A DNA stretch of 64,000 nucleotides from an uncultured Eubacteriales bacterium (GCA_900547645.1 URHP01000001.1:1-64000); one strand, 5' to 3'; counted from the stretch's first letter, positions 1-8,554 are shown. A program made the numbers and translations. Notes: a model not told the origin generated them from the letters alone.

Positions 1-15
1 GTGTATAAGAGACAG
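1..15. other. Nextera mosaic-end adapter remnant (artefact)
   Basis: The first 15 bases, GTGTATAAGAGACAG, are identical to the last 15 bases of the 19-base Tn5/Nextera mosaic end. They are library-preparation sequence left at a contig end and not genomic. Genomic sequence begins at about base 16, so the window starts at a contig boundary. Confidence 0.93.
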
Positions 16-36
16 AGTAAGAATAATCGATCCCTT

Positions 37-297
37 TCATTCGGACTTATATTTTTTGCCATCGGCGGCAGTCAATTTCAGTTGGGTAGTAGCACTAACC
101 AACTCGCTGTTTTCTTTTTTTAATTTTGCCTTCAAATATTTCCAATAATTACGGCATTTCTCATAGTTATCTTCGTTTCTGATCGCACCGATTATATCAA
201 GAACGCTGAAATACCACTTGTTATTTTCCTCATTCCAAGCCGCACGCACTTCCTTGTCGTTAAAGAATCTGATCGATATTTTCATTCCAGTCCTCAT
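37..297 (-). pseudogene. BRO-N domain protein, truncated remnant at contig edge
   Basis: The 86 residues match the start of BRO-N/antirepressor proteins (Bro-N family), which are usually 250-290 residues long and common in prophages and integrative elements. The visible signature is the VRAAWNEENNKWYFSVLDII region followed by a YWKYLKAKLKK stretch and an AADGKKY motif. The frame stops with TGA at 37-39, right after AADGKKYKSE, where relatives continue into the rest of the domain. Only about 20 genomic bases remain beyond the stop before the adapter. It is therefore a broken gene, a frameshifted gene, or an assembly-edge error. ATG at 285 (MKISIRFF) is a plausible alternative start. It lies 25 bp after the preceding gene on the same strand and is AT-richer than most of the window. 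DNA binding is inferred from the family only. Confidence 0.6.
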
Positions 298-322
298 CCG
301 ACTATTTCACTTACATGCATTT

Positions 323-1039
323 TTATTCGGCGAAGGTCATTTGCAGCCATTCGTCGATTTCGCCGCCAAAGCAACTTACTGTCCAATAGATCGTTGCATT
401 ATCATTTTGAGAAAGAACATAAAATTCCTTTAGTTCTGCTTCGGCATCTCCCATCAGTTCATAGGAAATCTGTGTATCGCCAACCGTCAGCGTATGCTCT
501 AAATTTTCATATTGTAATTTTCTCGAAAAAATATAATTCTCATTATACTCTATCTGCGCTTCAATCAAATAATAGTCCGTGTCTGTAAGCTGTTCTCCGC
601 TGATATAAACCATTACCATTGAATCGTCATCCTGCCGCAGAGCCTTCTGGCTTCCGGTCACAGTAAAACCTGTCAATGTCGGCATACGCTGCATCGCCGC
701 CTGCAATTCATCTTCGGAAAGGGCGGTCGTGTATACGCCTTCATCTCCAAACGTCAGATCGGGGATGCTCGGCTGCGAAGGGATCTGCGGCTGCGTCTGT
801 TCGCGCGGCAGTAAAAACGCCAGCGTGAGCGCAAGCGCCGTGAGCAGCAAAACAGCTGCGCCGACGATCCACGCATAGGTCGGGACGCGGCGCTTTGCCC
901 TGACTTCCCCCTGATCTTCCGCGCTCTCCTGCGAATGGTCGAATTTGGCGAGCTGATCTTTATGCTCTTCAAACCACTGATCGAAGGGCGGAACGTCCTG
1001 CTGAAGTTTTTTTCTGATTTTGCGCTCAAAGCGTCCCAT
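323..1039 (-). CDS. single-pass membrane protein, possible anti-sigma factor
   Basis: A 238-residue protein with a charged cytoplasmic N-terminus (residues 1-50, rich in K, E, D), one hydrophobic segment at about 54-77 and a 160-residue extracellular part. It is the last gene of a three-gene unit that starts with an ECF sigma factor (1925-2440), and begins 17 bp after the peptidase-like gene. A small cytoplasmic head, one membrane span and an outer domain in an ECF operon is the usual layout of anti-sigma factors, so that role is inferred from position and topology. No zinc-binding anti-sigma motif (HxxxCxxC) is visible and no family was recognised. It could instead be an unrelated membrane protein of the regulon. 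Confidence 0.72.
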   Translation of the reverse strand: MGRFERKIRKKLQQDVPPFDQWFEEHKDQLAKFDHSQESAEDQGEVRAKRRVPTYAWIVGAAVLLLTALALTLAFLLPREQTQPQIPSQPSIPDLTFGDEGVYTTALSEDELQAAMQRMPTLTGFTVTGSQKALRQDDDSMVMVYISGEQLTDTDYYLIEAQIEYNENYIFSRKLQYENLEHTLTVGDTQISYELMGDAEAELKEFYVLSQNDNATIYWTVSCFGGEIDEWLQMTFAE

Positions 1040-1056
1040 GATTTCCTTCCGAAATA

Positions 1057-1866
1057 TTAATAAATGTCGATCACGTATCCGTCAACCAGATTGGTGTAGC
1101 CGTCAAGCGATATGTAAACAAAATAATCCAACGGATTGCCTGTTGCCACCTTGACCAGATCCAGCTGCTTGACCAGATTGCCCGCCGCGTTGTAATAGCG
1201 GATGGTGCGCATGCCGTACCCGACCACGGTGTGGTTACCCACATAATACTGTTCGTAATATTCTTCCACGCCTGTCTCCGCGCTCAGAATCGATGTGGAA
1301 ATGACCGTATACCCCGAGACAAACAGCACCACGGGCTTGCCGTTTTCGAGCGACTGCCGGCAGGCGTCCGCCTGCAGCGACTGCCCGCTGACCACCTGCG
1401 TATAGGAAATGTTTCTGCCCTGCTCGTTCACATAGGTCTGCAAGCCCGACTTGAAATTGGCGACCGTGGTGCCTCCCTCGGTGACGTTGGTCTGCATGTC
1501 GTCATACAGCCTTGCCATAACTGCATGTACCGCGTCCGTCTGCGTGGCATAAAGAACATGCCCCATAATAACGCGCGTCGAGGTGAAATTTTCGATCAGA
1601 GAATCGTAATCTTTATCGTAATATCCGAGCACGATCGTGCCGGCAACATTCGCGCAGGTGTTGAGCCGACCGGAAATATCATTATATTTAGGAAGAGCCC
1701 CGCTAAACGCAATCTCATCGTCATCCTTATAGGAGAACTCGATCGATTTGAATTCCGTTCTGTCCAGCGACGCGCCGTTGAATCCCGCGAAAGTCATTGC
1801 GCGCGGTGCGCTCAACACAGGTACCGCGAACACGGCGCTCAGTAAAGTTGCAGCAAGTCTTTTCAT
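1057..1866 (-). CDS. secreted C39-like cysteine peptidase-fold protein
   Basis: A 269-residue protein beginning with a signal peptide (MKRLAATLLSAVFAVPVLSA, no lipobox cysteine). The mature part has a Cys71 in NTCANVAGTIVLGYYD and a His212 in GNHTVVGYG, the Cys and His signatures of the papain-like Peptidase_C39_2 / C10 group. An Asp or Asn for the third position could come from the C-terminal strand (YISLDGY or VDGYVIDIY). It sits between an ECF sigma gene (58 bp upstream) and a membrane protein gene (17 bp downstream) on one strand, preceded by an AGAGGTG ribosome site. Function is inferred: extracellular peptide cleavage, or a pseudo-enzyme of that fold. The substrate is unknown. Confidence 0.68.
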   Translation of the reverse strand: MKRLAATLLSAVFAVPVLSAPRAMTFAGFNGASLDRTEFKSIEFSYKDDDEIAFSGALPKYNDISGRLNTCANVAGTIVLGYYDKDYDSLIENFTSTRVIMGHVLYATQTDAVHAVMARLYDDMQTNVTEGGTTVANFKSGLQTYVNEQGRNISYTQVVSGQSLQADACRQSLENGKPVVLFVSGYTVISTSILSAETGVEEYYEQYYVGNHTVVGYGMRTIRYYNAAGNLVKQLDLVKVATGNPLDYFVYISLDGYTNLVDGYVIDIY

Positions 1867-1924
1867 GGTTTCACCTCTTTGGTAGATTTATAAAACTGAC
1901 ACCCCAAAAAAGCAAAACGGCTCA

Positions 1925-2440
1925 TTATTCTTTTGATTTTTTGTATTCGCGGTTAATTTTCTCTTTGATCGACTTTTTATACCGCTTGACCGTCACATAG
2001 GAATAATGATATTTTTGCGCCAAACTGATCAAAGTTTCCTTGCAGATAAAGTAACCGATGAAAATTTTCCATTCTCCGTCCGTGAGCAGGTGGACAATGT
2101 CTTCCATCCACAACGTATCCTCGTATTCTTCGGGAACGGTCGGGCGGACTTCGGGCACGCTGATCTCATGGCTTCTCTTTTTCAGAAAGTTGATCGCCGC
2201 GTTCTTTGTTGCGGCAACAAGATAACCGATCGGATTTTGGATTTCGTGTGCGTTGCCCTTGAAATCCACAAGTTTCAGAATGGTGTCGCTTGCAATATCA
2301 TGGGCATCCTGCCGGTTGTGCGTGATCCGATACGCGACCATCACCAGCGAAGAATACATTTCATTGTACACGTTCTCGAGGGCAGACCGATCACCATTTT
2401 GTAACCTTTCTATGATTTCAATAAATTCTGCCCTTGTCAT
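1925..2440 (-). CDS. ECF-type RNA polymerase sigma factor
   Basis: 171 residues, the normal length of extracytoplasmic-function sigma factors. Region 2 is at about 20-90 (NVYNEMYSSLVMVAYRITHN, then QDAHDIASDTILKL, then NPIGYLVAATKNAAINFLKK). Region 4, the helix-turn-helix that reads the -35 box, is at about 115-165 (LTDGEWKIFIGYFICKETLI, then YSYVTVKRYKKSIKEKI). It should bind core RNA polymerase and direct it to a small regulon. It is first in an operon with a C39-like peptidase and a membrane protein, and has its own promoter (2473-2501) and an AAAGGA ribosome site. Base composition is lower in GC than the core genes, consistent with accessory status. Confidence 0.9.
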   Translation of the reverse strand: MTRAEFIEIIERLQNGDRSALENVYNEMYSSLVMVAYRITHNRQDAHDIASDTILKLVDFKGNAHEIQNPIGYLVAATKNAAINFLKKRSHEISVPEVRPTVPEEYEDTLWMEDIVHLLTDGEWKIFIGYFICKETLISLAQKYHYSYVTVKRYKKSIKEKINREYKKSKE

Positions 2441-2472
2441 GTTTCATCCTTTGCTGAGTGTCATATATTTGT

Positions 2473-2501
2473 ATTGTAGCACAAAATTTTCGCGATTGCA
2501 A
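2473..2501 (-). promoter_or_regulatory. promoter of ECF sigma operon
   Basis: On the minus strand: TTGCAA (2501-2496), 17-bp spacer, TACAAT (2478-2473), with an extended TGC directly before the -10. It lies 33 bp upstream of the sigma ATG. Confidence 0.75.
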
Positions 2502-2590
2502 ATAAAATTGATTTTCTTGCCGCCTCTGCTTGGGAAAACTTGCCAAAACGGTAAAAAATCTTCTCTTTTTTGCCCCTAAGACGACGTTTT

Positions 2591-2655
2591 AGGGGATTCC
2601 TGCGCTCCGCTACGCTCCGAATGACGGTTCCCCCACATTCCTCGTTGGGGGAATA
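2591..2655 (-). repeat. dispersed intergenic palindromic-type repeat, copy 1
   Basis: Within the gene-free stretch 2441-2747. It contains CGCTCCGAATGACGGTTCCC (2613-2632), identical over 20 bases to 9515-9534 and partly to 55033-55047. It is preceded by GCGCTCCGCTACG, and TTCCCCCA (2628-2635) pairs with TGGGGGAA (2646-2653). It resembles short non-coding repeats scattered at gene ends in many gut Clostridia genomes. The strand given is arbitrary. Confidence 0.6.
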
Positions 2656-2692
2656 TTGCCAAAGGCGACGGATGAGGGAATAAAAATCATGG

Positions 2693-2735
2693 AACGGAAA
2701 AATGAGTCCGGCGGAAACCGAACTCATTTTCCGTT
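2693..2735 (-). terminator. terminator of lipoprotein operon
   Basis: Arms of about 17 bp (AACGGAAAAATGAGT... and its complement, one bulge and one mismatch) form a hairpin starting 13 bp after the metallophosphoesterase stop. A short T-run follows about 8 bases later on the minus strand. Confidence 0.6.
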
Positions 2736-2747
2736 GACGGTCTGCCG

Positions 2748-4451
2748 TTATTTGCCGATCGTCGGATTGTTCTCGTCTGCAAAGGAGATGGTGAACTGAT
2801 TCTGAATGTTGAAACACTTGTCGTACTTGGGCGAATAGAACACGCAGTCGATCGACTTGTATTCTTCGTTGAAATACATGAGGAAGATGGGATCTTCGCC
2901 GATGCCGCCGCCGTCGATCTCCATCGCCTGCACGTCGATCAGGAAAGACGTGACCTTGTTGCCGTGAATGCCCGTGTCCGTACGCATGACGACGTCGTCG
3001 CTGCAATGGTGCCCGCTGAGCACCAGGAAGATATTCGGATAGCGTTTGACAAGCCCGTCGAAGAGCTGCTGCGAGGTGGTAACGTCCTCGTTATTGGCAA
3101 AGCCGTAGTTGGTGGCAGACTCCCCTTCGCCGCCGATCGTACCCTCGGGCGTGACATACGTATGCGTGTTGACGATGACGCGGCGGTCGGGATACTGCTC
3201 GCACACGCGCCCCGCCCAGCGGATGACCGATTTGCGCGGACCGAATTCCAGATTGAGCACCAGATACTTTGCCCCGCCCGCTTCGAAGAGGGTATAGTAG
3301 TTGCTCATGCTCCCCACTTCGTACGCGCCGCCGAAGTCCTCCCGCTGGCTGTACTTTTCATAGGGGAAATACTTGTTGTAGTATTCGGAATCGCGCGAAG
3401 CGGAACTGTTGTCGTCGTAGTCGTGGTTCCCCTGCACAAAGGTATAGGGCACCTTTCCGTCCATGAGCGAGAGATTGCGCGCCGCGACCGCGTACAGATC
3501 TTCGCGGTCGCCGAAGTCGGACAGGTCGCCGACCTGAATGACGTACTCGATCTTTTTCGATTGCGCGTTGTCCACGATCCAGTTGACCATGTTCGTCAGA
3601 TTGTTGGGCTTATAGTTCCCCATGATCTGAATATCGGGCATGCCGATCAGCATATAGTCGTACTCGTTCAGCGGCATGGTGGAAACGTACTTTTCGAAGG
3701 TGCAGATCGTGGCGTCGTTTCCGCTGCCGAACGTCTCTTCGACGTGCTTTTCCGTCCAATCGTCGCCGAAGTTCCAATTCCCGATGAGCGCGCCGTCCAG
3801 ATTGTCCAGAACGCCCTGTTCCATGTCCTGTTTGATGCGTTCCGCCGAGATCGCGCCGTTATAAATGGTGATCTCGCGGATCTTCCCGTCCAGCGGCTCC
3901 TTCAGGGCGTCCCAATTGCGGTAATCGACGCCGATATTCATTGCCATGTCGCAGACGGCGTCCTTCTGATCGGACTGCACGGAGCTGACTTCTTCCGCAT
4001 CGACATAGAGGGTGAAGGTGCCCGCCTGCTCGTCGCGCACGACGGCAATGTGGTGCCACTGACCGTCCGCAACGCATGCTCCCGGGAAGGTATAGCTGAG
4101 CGAACCGTCGTCCCAGAAGATGCGGACTCTGCCGATCGCGTCGATCTCCCAATTCACGCAGCCCGCAAAGCTGTGCTTGCTGCCGGGAAAGTTCCCCATG
4201 ATCGTCCCGCCGATGGAATTGGCGGGAATGTTGATCCACGCTTCAAAGGAATCGGGCGAACGGGTGAACGCGTCGTCCAGCCTGTAATTGTATTTGTTGG
4301 AAATGGTATACACTTTTTCTGTCTCCTCTGCGGCGGTTTGCGCCGTCACGCCGACCGCGTTGTCCGCCGCCGCGGGGACCAGCCCCGCCAGCAGCACCGC
4401 GGACAACAGCAGCGCGCCTGCCGCAGCCGTCTTTTTGCGGATATTTTTCAT
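2748..4451 (-). CDS. secreted LamG-like domain / calcineurin-type metallophosphoesterase
   Basis: 567 residues from the chosen ATG at 4451. This ATG overlaps the preceding stop (ATGA) and has GGAGG 8 bases upstream. An in-frame ATG at 4472 is less likely. An N-terminal signal peptide (KKTAAAGALLLSAVLLAGLV) is followed by a concanavalin/LamG-like domain (about 50-240; DGQWHHIAVVRD is the classic strand). Then comes a metallophosphoesterase domain (about 270-510) with the metal motifs QVGDLSDFGD, VQGNHDYDD, VNTHTYV and LSGHHCSDD. Such enzymes hydrolyse phosphate esters using two metal ions, here outside the cell, and the LamG module may bind glycan. It is the last gene of a lipoprotein operon and is translationally coupled to the repeat lipoprotein. 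The substrate cannot be read from sequence. Confidence 0.9.
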   Translation of the reverse strand: MKNIRKKTAAAGALLLSAVLLAGLVPAAADNAVGVTAQTAAEETEKVYTISNKYNYRLDDAFTRSPDSFEAWINIPANSIGGTIMGNFPGSKHSFAGCVNWEIDAIGRVRIFWDDGSLSYTFPGACVADGQWHHIAVVRDEQAGTFTLYVDAEEVSSVQSDQKDAVCDMAMNIGVDYRNWDALKEPLDGKIREITIYNGAISAERIKQDMEQGVLDNLDGALIGNWNFGDDWTEKHVEETFGSGNDATICTFEKYVSTMPLNEYDYMLIGMPDIQIMGNYKPNNLTNMVNWIVDNAQSKKIEYVIQVGDLSDFGDREDLYAVAARNLSLMDGKVPYTFVQGNHDYDDNSSASRDSEYYNKYFPYEKYSQREDFGGAYEVGSMSNYYTLFEAGGAKYLVLNLEFGPRKSVIRWAGRVCEQYPDRRVIVNTHTYVTPEGTIGGEGESATNYGFANNEDVTTSQQLFDGLVKRYPNIFLVLSGHHCSDDVVMRTDTGIHGNKVTSFLIDVQAMEIDGGGIGEDPIFLMYFNEEYKSIDCVFYSPKYDKCFNIQNQFTISFADENNPTIGK

Positions 4452-7400
4452 GCGTTTTCCTCCTTCTTCCATTCTGCCGCCGCGGGCTGCGCCGCGGACG
4501 CGGTCTCTTCAAGATCGGTATACGTGACCTTGTATGTGGCGGGCGTCGTGGAAGAACGCACCCCGTAGCCCGCTCCGGTAAAGGAAGCGATCGTCTGCGC
4601 GTCTTCCTCTGCCGAGGTATATGCCAGATCGCCGTCGATATACGCCGTGAACGAATCGGCGTCATATACGACCTTCAGCGTAACGGTAATGCTCCCGTCA
4701 TCTTTCGCCGCGTTGTACTTTTCCTGCCATGCCGCGGGAAGCGAAGCGAACGGAGCCTTGTTGCCCGTCAGCGTCACAAAGATCTTTTCCGCGCCGCTGT
4801 CGATGCGCGCGATCTGCAGAATGCCGCCGTTGGGGACCATCTGCACCGTAAGATACTTCTGCCCTTTTTCGATCTCGTTGTCTTTCGTGTTGGACGCGCG
4901 GAACATAATGCCGACCGCGCCTCCATCACCTTTTTTGAAGGTGATCTCCATGCTGACTTCGCCGCACAGCCCGCTGCCTTCGCCCGCGAGCGCGGACGTG
5001 GTGCCCTTGGTCGTGAACGTGCCGTCGCCGTTGTTCTCCACGTTGCCCGTCAGCAGCCGCCAGCCGGCATAGACGTCGGCGTCCGCTTCGAACGAGGTCT
5101 CCTGCGTCACAGGCTTCGTACAGTCTTTATCGGAATACCAGCCCGTAAACGCATAGTTGGCGCGCGAAGGATCTGCAGGGAAGACCGCCGCGGTCCCGCG
5201 CTTGAGATACTGCACGTCCGTGCCGTCGGCCGTGTGGAAGGTGACCGTGACGAACTCCCCTTCTGCGGCGACGCGCTCGAAGTGCGCATAGAGCTTGCAG
5301 TTGCCGCTCACGGTGACGACGGGTGCGCCGCCCTCCGCCTGCGTGTACCAGCCCGTAAAGCGATTGCGGTAATAGCCGTTGTCGTCCTTGCGCACCTCGC
5401 TGTCCTCCAGCTTCCGCGTGATCGATGCGTTCAGTTCCAGATAGTCATAGGCAACCGTCTCGCCGTCCGCCACGTACTCGACCTGATACAGATCGCGATA
5501 TTCGACGCTGTACGTCGCGGGCGTCGTGGAGGAACGCAAGCCGTACCCCGTGCCCGTGTAAGAGGCAATGAGCGCCGCATCGTCCTCCGACGAAGTGTAG
5601 GCGAGCGCGCCGTCGATGTATGCGGTGAACGAATCCGCTCCGCAGATCACTTTCAGGACCGCTTCGATCTCGGCACCCGACTCCGCCTTATTGTACTTTT
5701 CCTGCCATGCCGCGGGAAGTTTGGTCAGAGCGACCAGGCTGCCCGTCAGCTGCGCGAATCCGCTGTCGATGCGGCAGACCTGCAGCACGCCGTCTCCGGG
5801 CGAAAGCTGCACGGAGAGATACTTCTGCCCATTTTCGATCTCGTTGTCTTTCGTGTTGGACGCGCGGAACATGATGCCGACGGCGCCGCTCTTGCCCTTT
5901 TCAAAGCGCAGCGTCATGACGATCTCCGAATAGAGCTCCTCGCCGACGCCCGCAAGCGCTGCGGTGCGGTCGTTGGTCGTGAACGTGCCATCGACGTTCT
6001 CCGTCACCTTGCCCGTCAGCAGCCGCCAGCCGGCATAGAGCGTCGTGTCGGAATCGATCTGCGGATCGGAAGCATCCACGCGATCTTTGCAGGCTTCGTC
6101 ATAATACCAGCCCGTGAGCGCGAAGTTGGCGCGCGTGGGCGAAGGGAGCGAGATGGCGCCGCCCGTATAGCGGATCGGATCGCACGCCGTACCGCCCATG
6201 CTGTTCAGCGTGACGGTATAGTATTTGCGCGTCCACTTTGCATAGAGCGTGACGTCCTCCGTCGCCGTAAAGTCTGCGGGAGCGACCTTGTCCTGCAGCT
6301 CGCTGTCGTAATACCAGCCCTCGAGCGCATAGCCCTCGTAGACGGGAGTCGGAAGCGCGAGCGTTCCCGCGATCCACTGCACGGACGCGCAGGTAGCGCC
6401 GCCGTTGCTTTCGAACGAGACCGTGACAGGTCCCCGATAGGCAAACTCCGCAAAGTCGGCGCCGTTCGTCGAACAGCGGATCCCGAAGCCTGTTCCCTCA
6501 TAAGCGGCAAGGGCAGAGGCGTCGTTGAAGGTGTAAGCGAGCGCGCCGTCGATATAAATTTCGAACTTATTGCCGTAGTCGGCAACGGAGAGCTCCGCCG
6601 TGATCTCGGTCTGCGCATTGTTATATTTCTGTTGCCAGCTTTCGGGAAGCGAAGTAAGGGGCACGACGCTGCCGGGCATCTGCGCCCACTTCCCTTCCGT
6701 CACCGAACAGACCTGCAGTCCGCCGTTTGCGGGAGCAAACTGCGCGGAAAGATAGTCGCACCCCGCCTCAAACGCATAATCGACATTGGGAAGCGTCATG
6801 CGGAAGGCGATGCCCGCCGCGCCGCTCGCGCCCTTTGCAAAGGTGATCTGCGCGGAATACAGCCCGACCTGCTCTTCTTCGTCCAAAAAGATCCACGCAA
6901 CTTTCCCCGTCGAGGTATAGGAGCCGTCGCCGTTGTCCGTCAGATACTTCTTGGGCGGGATCTTCGATTCATCGTAATTGGCAAGGAGCAGAACGTTTTC
7001 CTTTCCGAAGACGATCTCGTCCCCTTCGATCGCGGTCCCGTCCTCATACGTCCAACCGGTAAAGGGACACTCCGTCCCCTCCACGGTGATCGCATCGGGC
7101 GTAAACAGTTCGGAGACGCGGATGGAATCGCCCTCGAAATAGGTGCGGCGTTCGACTTCGAAGCCGTCCACCCCGTAATAGAGATACAGATAGACGCACG
7201 GCGTCCATTTTGCATAGAGCGTGACATCGGAAACGGGGACATATCCCGAAGACGAAACCGCTTCGCCCGTCAGTCCCTCGTCCGCGAACCAGCCGTCAAA
7301 GACGTAATTGTAGCGGAAGGGTTCGGGCAGCGTAAGCGCCTCCCCCGTATACTGCATCGCGTCCTGTTCCGTGCCGCCGTTGGTCACAAACGTGACGGTG

Positions 7401-7573
7401 TATTCCGGATCTTCGCCGCCGGGCTGTTCCGGATCGCCCGGTTCCTGCTGCCCTTGCTGCTGATCGTCCGTTTGATCGCCGCCGTCGTTTCCCGTGCTGC
7501 AGCCCGCAAAAACGAGGGTGGAGAACAGGACGCAGAGCAACAGTATAAGCCATCCTCTGAAGCGTCTTTTCAT
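4448..7573 (-). CDS. large surface lipoprotein with InlB-type B repeats and three beta-sandwich domains
   Basis: 1041 residues. A lipoprotein signal peptide ends in the lipobox VFAGC (Cys25), followed by a Gly/Gln/Pro/Glu-rich linker. Listeria-Bacteroides (Flg_new/InlB B) repeats are recognisable by patterns such as TNGGT...LPEP...YVFDGWFADEGLT...DVTLYAKW, at about 58-125, 378-447, 450-517 and 780-845, with a degenerate one near 700-770. They alternate with three copies of a beta-rich domain (about 210-375, 520-695, 848-1025) sharing GDGT(F/Y)T, GAVGIMFRASN, KYLSVQL, AAWQEKYN and AYIDGALAYT. The latter look LamG or glycoside-binding-like. DNA of copies two and three is nearly identical in blocks offset by 966 bp. 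The role is probably adhesion or carbohydrate binding (inference). Middle gene of a three-gene operon, 15 bp after the small lipoprotein. Confidence 0.88.
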   Translation of the reverse strand: MKRRFRGWLILLLCVLFSTLVFAGCSTGNDGGDQTDDQQQGQQEPGDPEQPGGEDPEYTVTFVTNGGTEQDAMQYTGEALTLPEPFRYNYVFDGWFADEGLTGEAVSSSGYVPVSDVTLYAKWTPCVYLYLYYGVDGFEVERRTYFEGDSIRVSELFTPDAITVEGTECPFTGWTYEDGTAIEGDEIVFGKENVLLLANYDESKIPPKKYLTDNGDGSYTSTGKVAWIFLDEEEQVGLYSAQITFAKGASGAAGIAFRMTLPNVDYAFEAGCDYLSAQFAPANGGLQVCSVTEGKWAQMPGSVVPLTSLPESWQQKYNNAQTEITAELSVADYGNKFEIYIDGALAYTFNDASALAAYEGTGFGIRCSTNGADFAEFAYRGPVTVSFESNGGATCASVQWIAGTLALPTPVYEGYALEGWYYDSELQDKVAPADFTATEDVTLYAKWTRKYYTVTLNSMGGTACDPIRYTGGAISLPSPTRANFALTGWYYDEACKDRVDASDPQIDSDTTLYAGWRLLTGKVTENVDGTFTTNDRTAALAGVGEELYSEIVMTLRFEKGKSGAVGIMFRASNTKDNEIENGQKYLSVQLSPGDGVLQVCRIDSGFAQLTGSLVALTKLPAAWQEKYNKAESGAEIEAVLKVICGADSFTAYIDGALAYTSSEDDAALIASYTGTGYGLRSSTTPATYSVEYRDLYQVEYVADGETVAYDYLELNASITRKLEDSEVRKDDNGYYRNRFTGWYTQAEGGAPVVTVSGNCKLYAHFERVAAEGEFVTVTFHTADGTDVQYLKRGTAAVFPADPSRANYAFTGWYSDKDCTKPVTQETSFEADADVYAGWRLLTGNVENNGDGTFTTKGTTSALAGEGSGLCGEVSMEITFKKGDGGAVGIMFRASNTKDNEIEKGQKYLTVQMVPNGGILQIARIDSGAEKIFVTLTGNKAPFASLPAAWQEKYNAAKDDGSITVTLKVVYDADSFTAYIDGDLAYTSAEEDAQTIASFTGAGYGVRSSTTPATYKVTYTDLEETASAAQPAAAEWKKEENA

Positions 7574-7588
7574 GCCGTCTTTCCTCCT

Positions 7589-8374
7589 TTATTCATACAG
7601 ATATTCATTGGTAACGGAGACGTCGGAGAACGTCACGCCCGCCGCGCCCGCACGAAGACCGTAACACGTTCCCGTGAGGAAATCTTCGTCCTTATATCCG
7701 AACATGAGCGTATCGTCCACATAGCAGCAGATCTTGTTGCTGCGCAAAACGACCTTCAGCGTGTAATCGCGGTCCGCGTCGATCGCGCCGATACCGACGA
7801 TCTTGAGCTCCTTCCAGCCGCCGTCCACTTTGCCGAGATACGCGTTCCCGCCGCGCCCGAGGAAAAAGAAGTAGTAGCTGACGCCCGATTCCCAATAGGT
7901 GGACGCGCCGCTCTCCGTCAGTCCGAACACGATGCCGCTGTCCGTCTGATTGTTGGAACGAACCGTGCAGGAGATCGTCCCGTAAGGGAAGGGCGTTGTA
8001 TTGTCCACCGCCATGCTGTTCGCCGCCCCGGCGGTATAGACGCCGTCGCTCTCCGCCATCGATCCGCTCACCGTGCGGAACGCATAGGAATAGGTGTACT
8101 TTTGCGAATCGTCGAAGGGCTTTTCCGGCTCGACGGGCGCGTCGTCCGCGTCATTGATATAGGGAAAGTCCCGGTCGAGCAGCCCGCCCGAACCGGGTTC
8201 TTCCGGTCCGTCCCCCGGCTCTTCGGTCTGTCCGTCGCCGGGTACTTCGATTTGCCCGTCGCCGGGCGTCTGTCCGCCGTCGCCGGAAGAAGACGTATCG
8301 CAGCCTGCAAGTCCCGCAACCGAAAAAACCATTGCAAACAGCAACAGAAAAATTGTGAATTTAGAACTTTTCAT
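7589..8374 (-). CDS. lipoprotein with single LamG-like beta domain
   Basis: 261 residues. Signal peptide with lipobox LAGC (Cys near 25), then a low-complexity Gly/Asp/Pro/Glu linker repeating GDGQ, and a C-terminal beta-rich domain (about 90-260) of the same kind as the repeated domain of the next gene (shared pattern: YTLKVVLRSNKICCYVDDTL, YGLRAGAAG). It is the first gene of the operon; the other two follow with 15 bp and a 4-bp overlap. A GGAGG ribosome site precedes the ATG. A membrane-anchored carbohydrate- or surface-binding protein is inferred. No catalytic motif was seen. Confidence 0.82.
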   Translation of the reverse strand: MKSSKFTIFLLLFAMVFSVAGLAGCDTSSSGDGGQTPGDGQIEVPGDGQTEEPGDGPEEPGSGGLLDRDFPYINDADDAPVEPEKPFDDSQKYTYSYAFRTVSGSMAESDGVYTAGAANSMAVDNTTPFPYGTISCTVRSNNQTDSGIVFGLTESGASTYWESGVSYYFFFLGRGGNAYLGKVDGGWKELKIVGIGAIDADRDYTLKVVLRSNKICCYVDDTLMFGYKDEDFLTGTCYGLRAGAAGVTFSDVSVTNEYLYE

Positions 8375-8409
8375 GTTTGTTGCCTCCTTTTTTTATCTTT
8401 GTTACATGT

Positions 8410-8438
8410 ATCATAGCACAAAAAAAGGAGCCTTTCAA
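8410..8438 (-). promoter_or_regulatory. promoter of lipoprotein operon
   Basis: Minus strand: TTGAAA (8438-8433), 17-bp spacer, TATGAT (8415-8410), with an extended TGC before the -10. It faces away from the regulator promoter at 8506-8534. Confidence 0.75.
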
Positions 8439-8505
8439 GCATTCTCCCCCAAATATACAATCTATAAAAATGGATCGTTTTTTTAAATATAACTATAAAA
8501 ATAGT

Positions 8506-8534
8506 TTGCTTTTTACAGACAAACATGCTACCAT
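8506..8534 (+). promoter_or_regulatory. promoter of winged-helix regulator
   Basis: TTGCTT (8506-8511), 17-bp spacer, TACCAT (8529-8534) with TGC before the -10. GGGAGG at 8541-8546 is the ribosome site. The AT-rich 67 bp between the two divergent promoters could hold operator sites. Confidence 0.65.
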
Positions 8535-8554
8535 AGAGACGGGAGGAACGCAAC

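Noticed and set aside
2964-4568. 534-codon plus-strand frame opposite the metallophosphoesterase
   Set aside because: The minus strand carries intact catalytic motifs; the plus frame is composition-driven.
5234-8416. 1060-codon open frame on the plus strand opposite the lipoprotein genes
   Set aside because: Shadow of the reverse-strand lipoproteins, which have signal peptides, repeats and ribosome sites; the plus-strand product has none.
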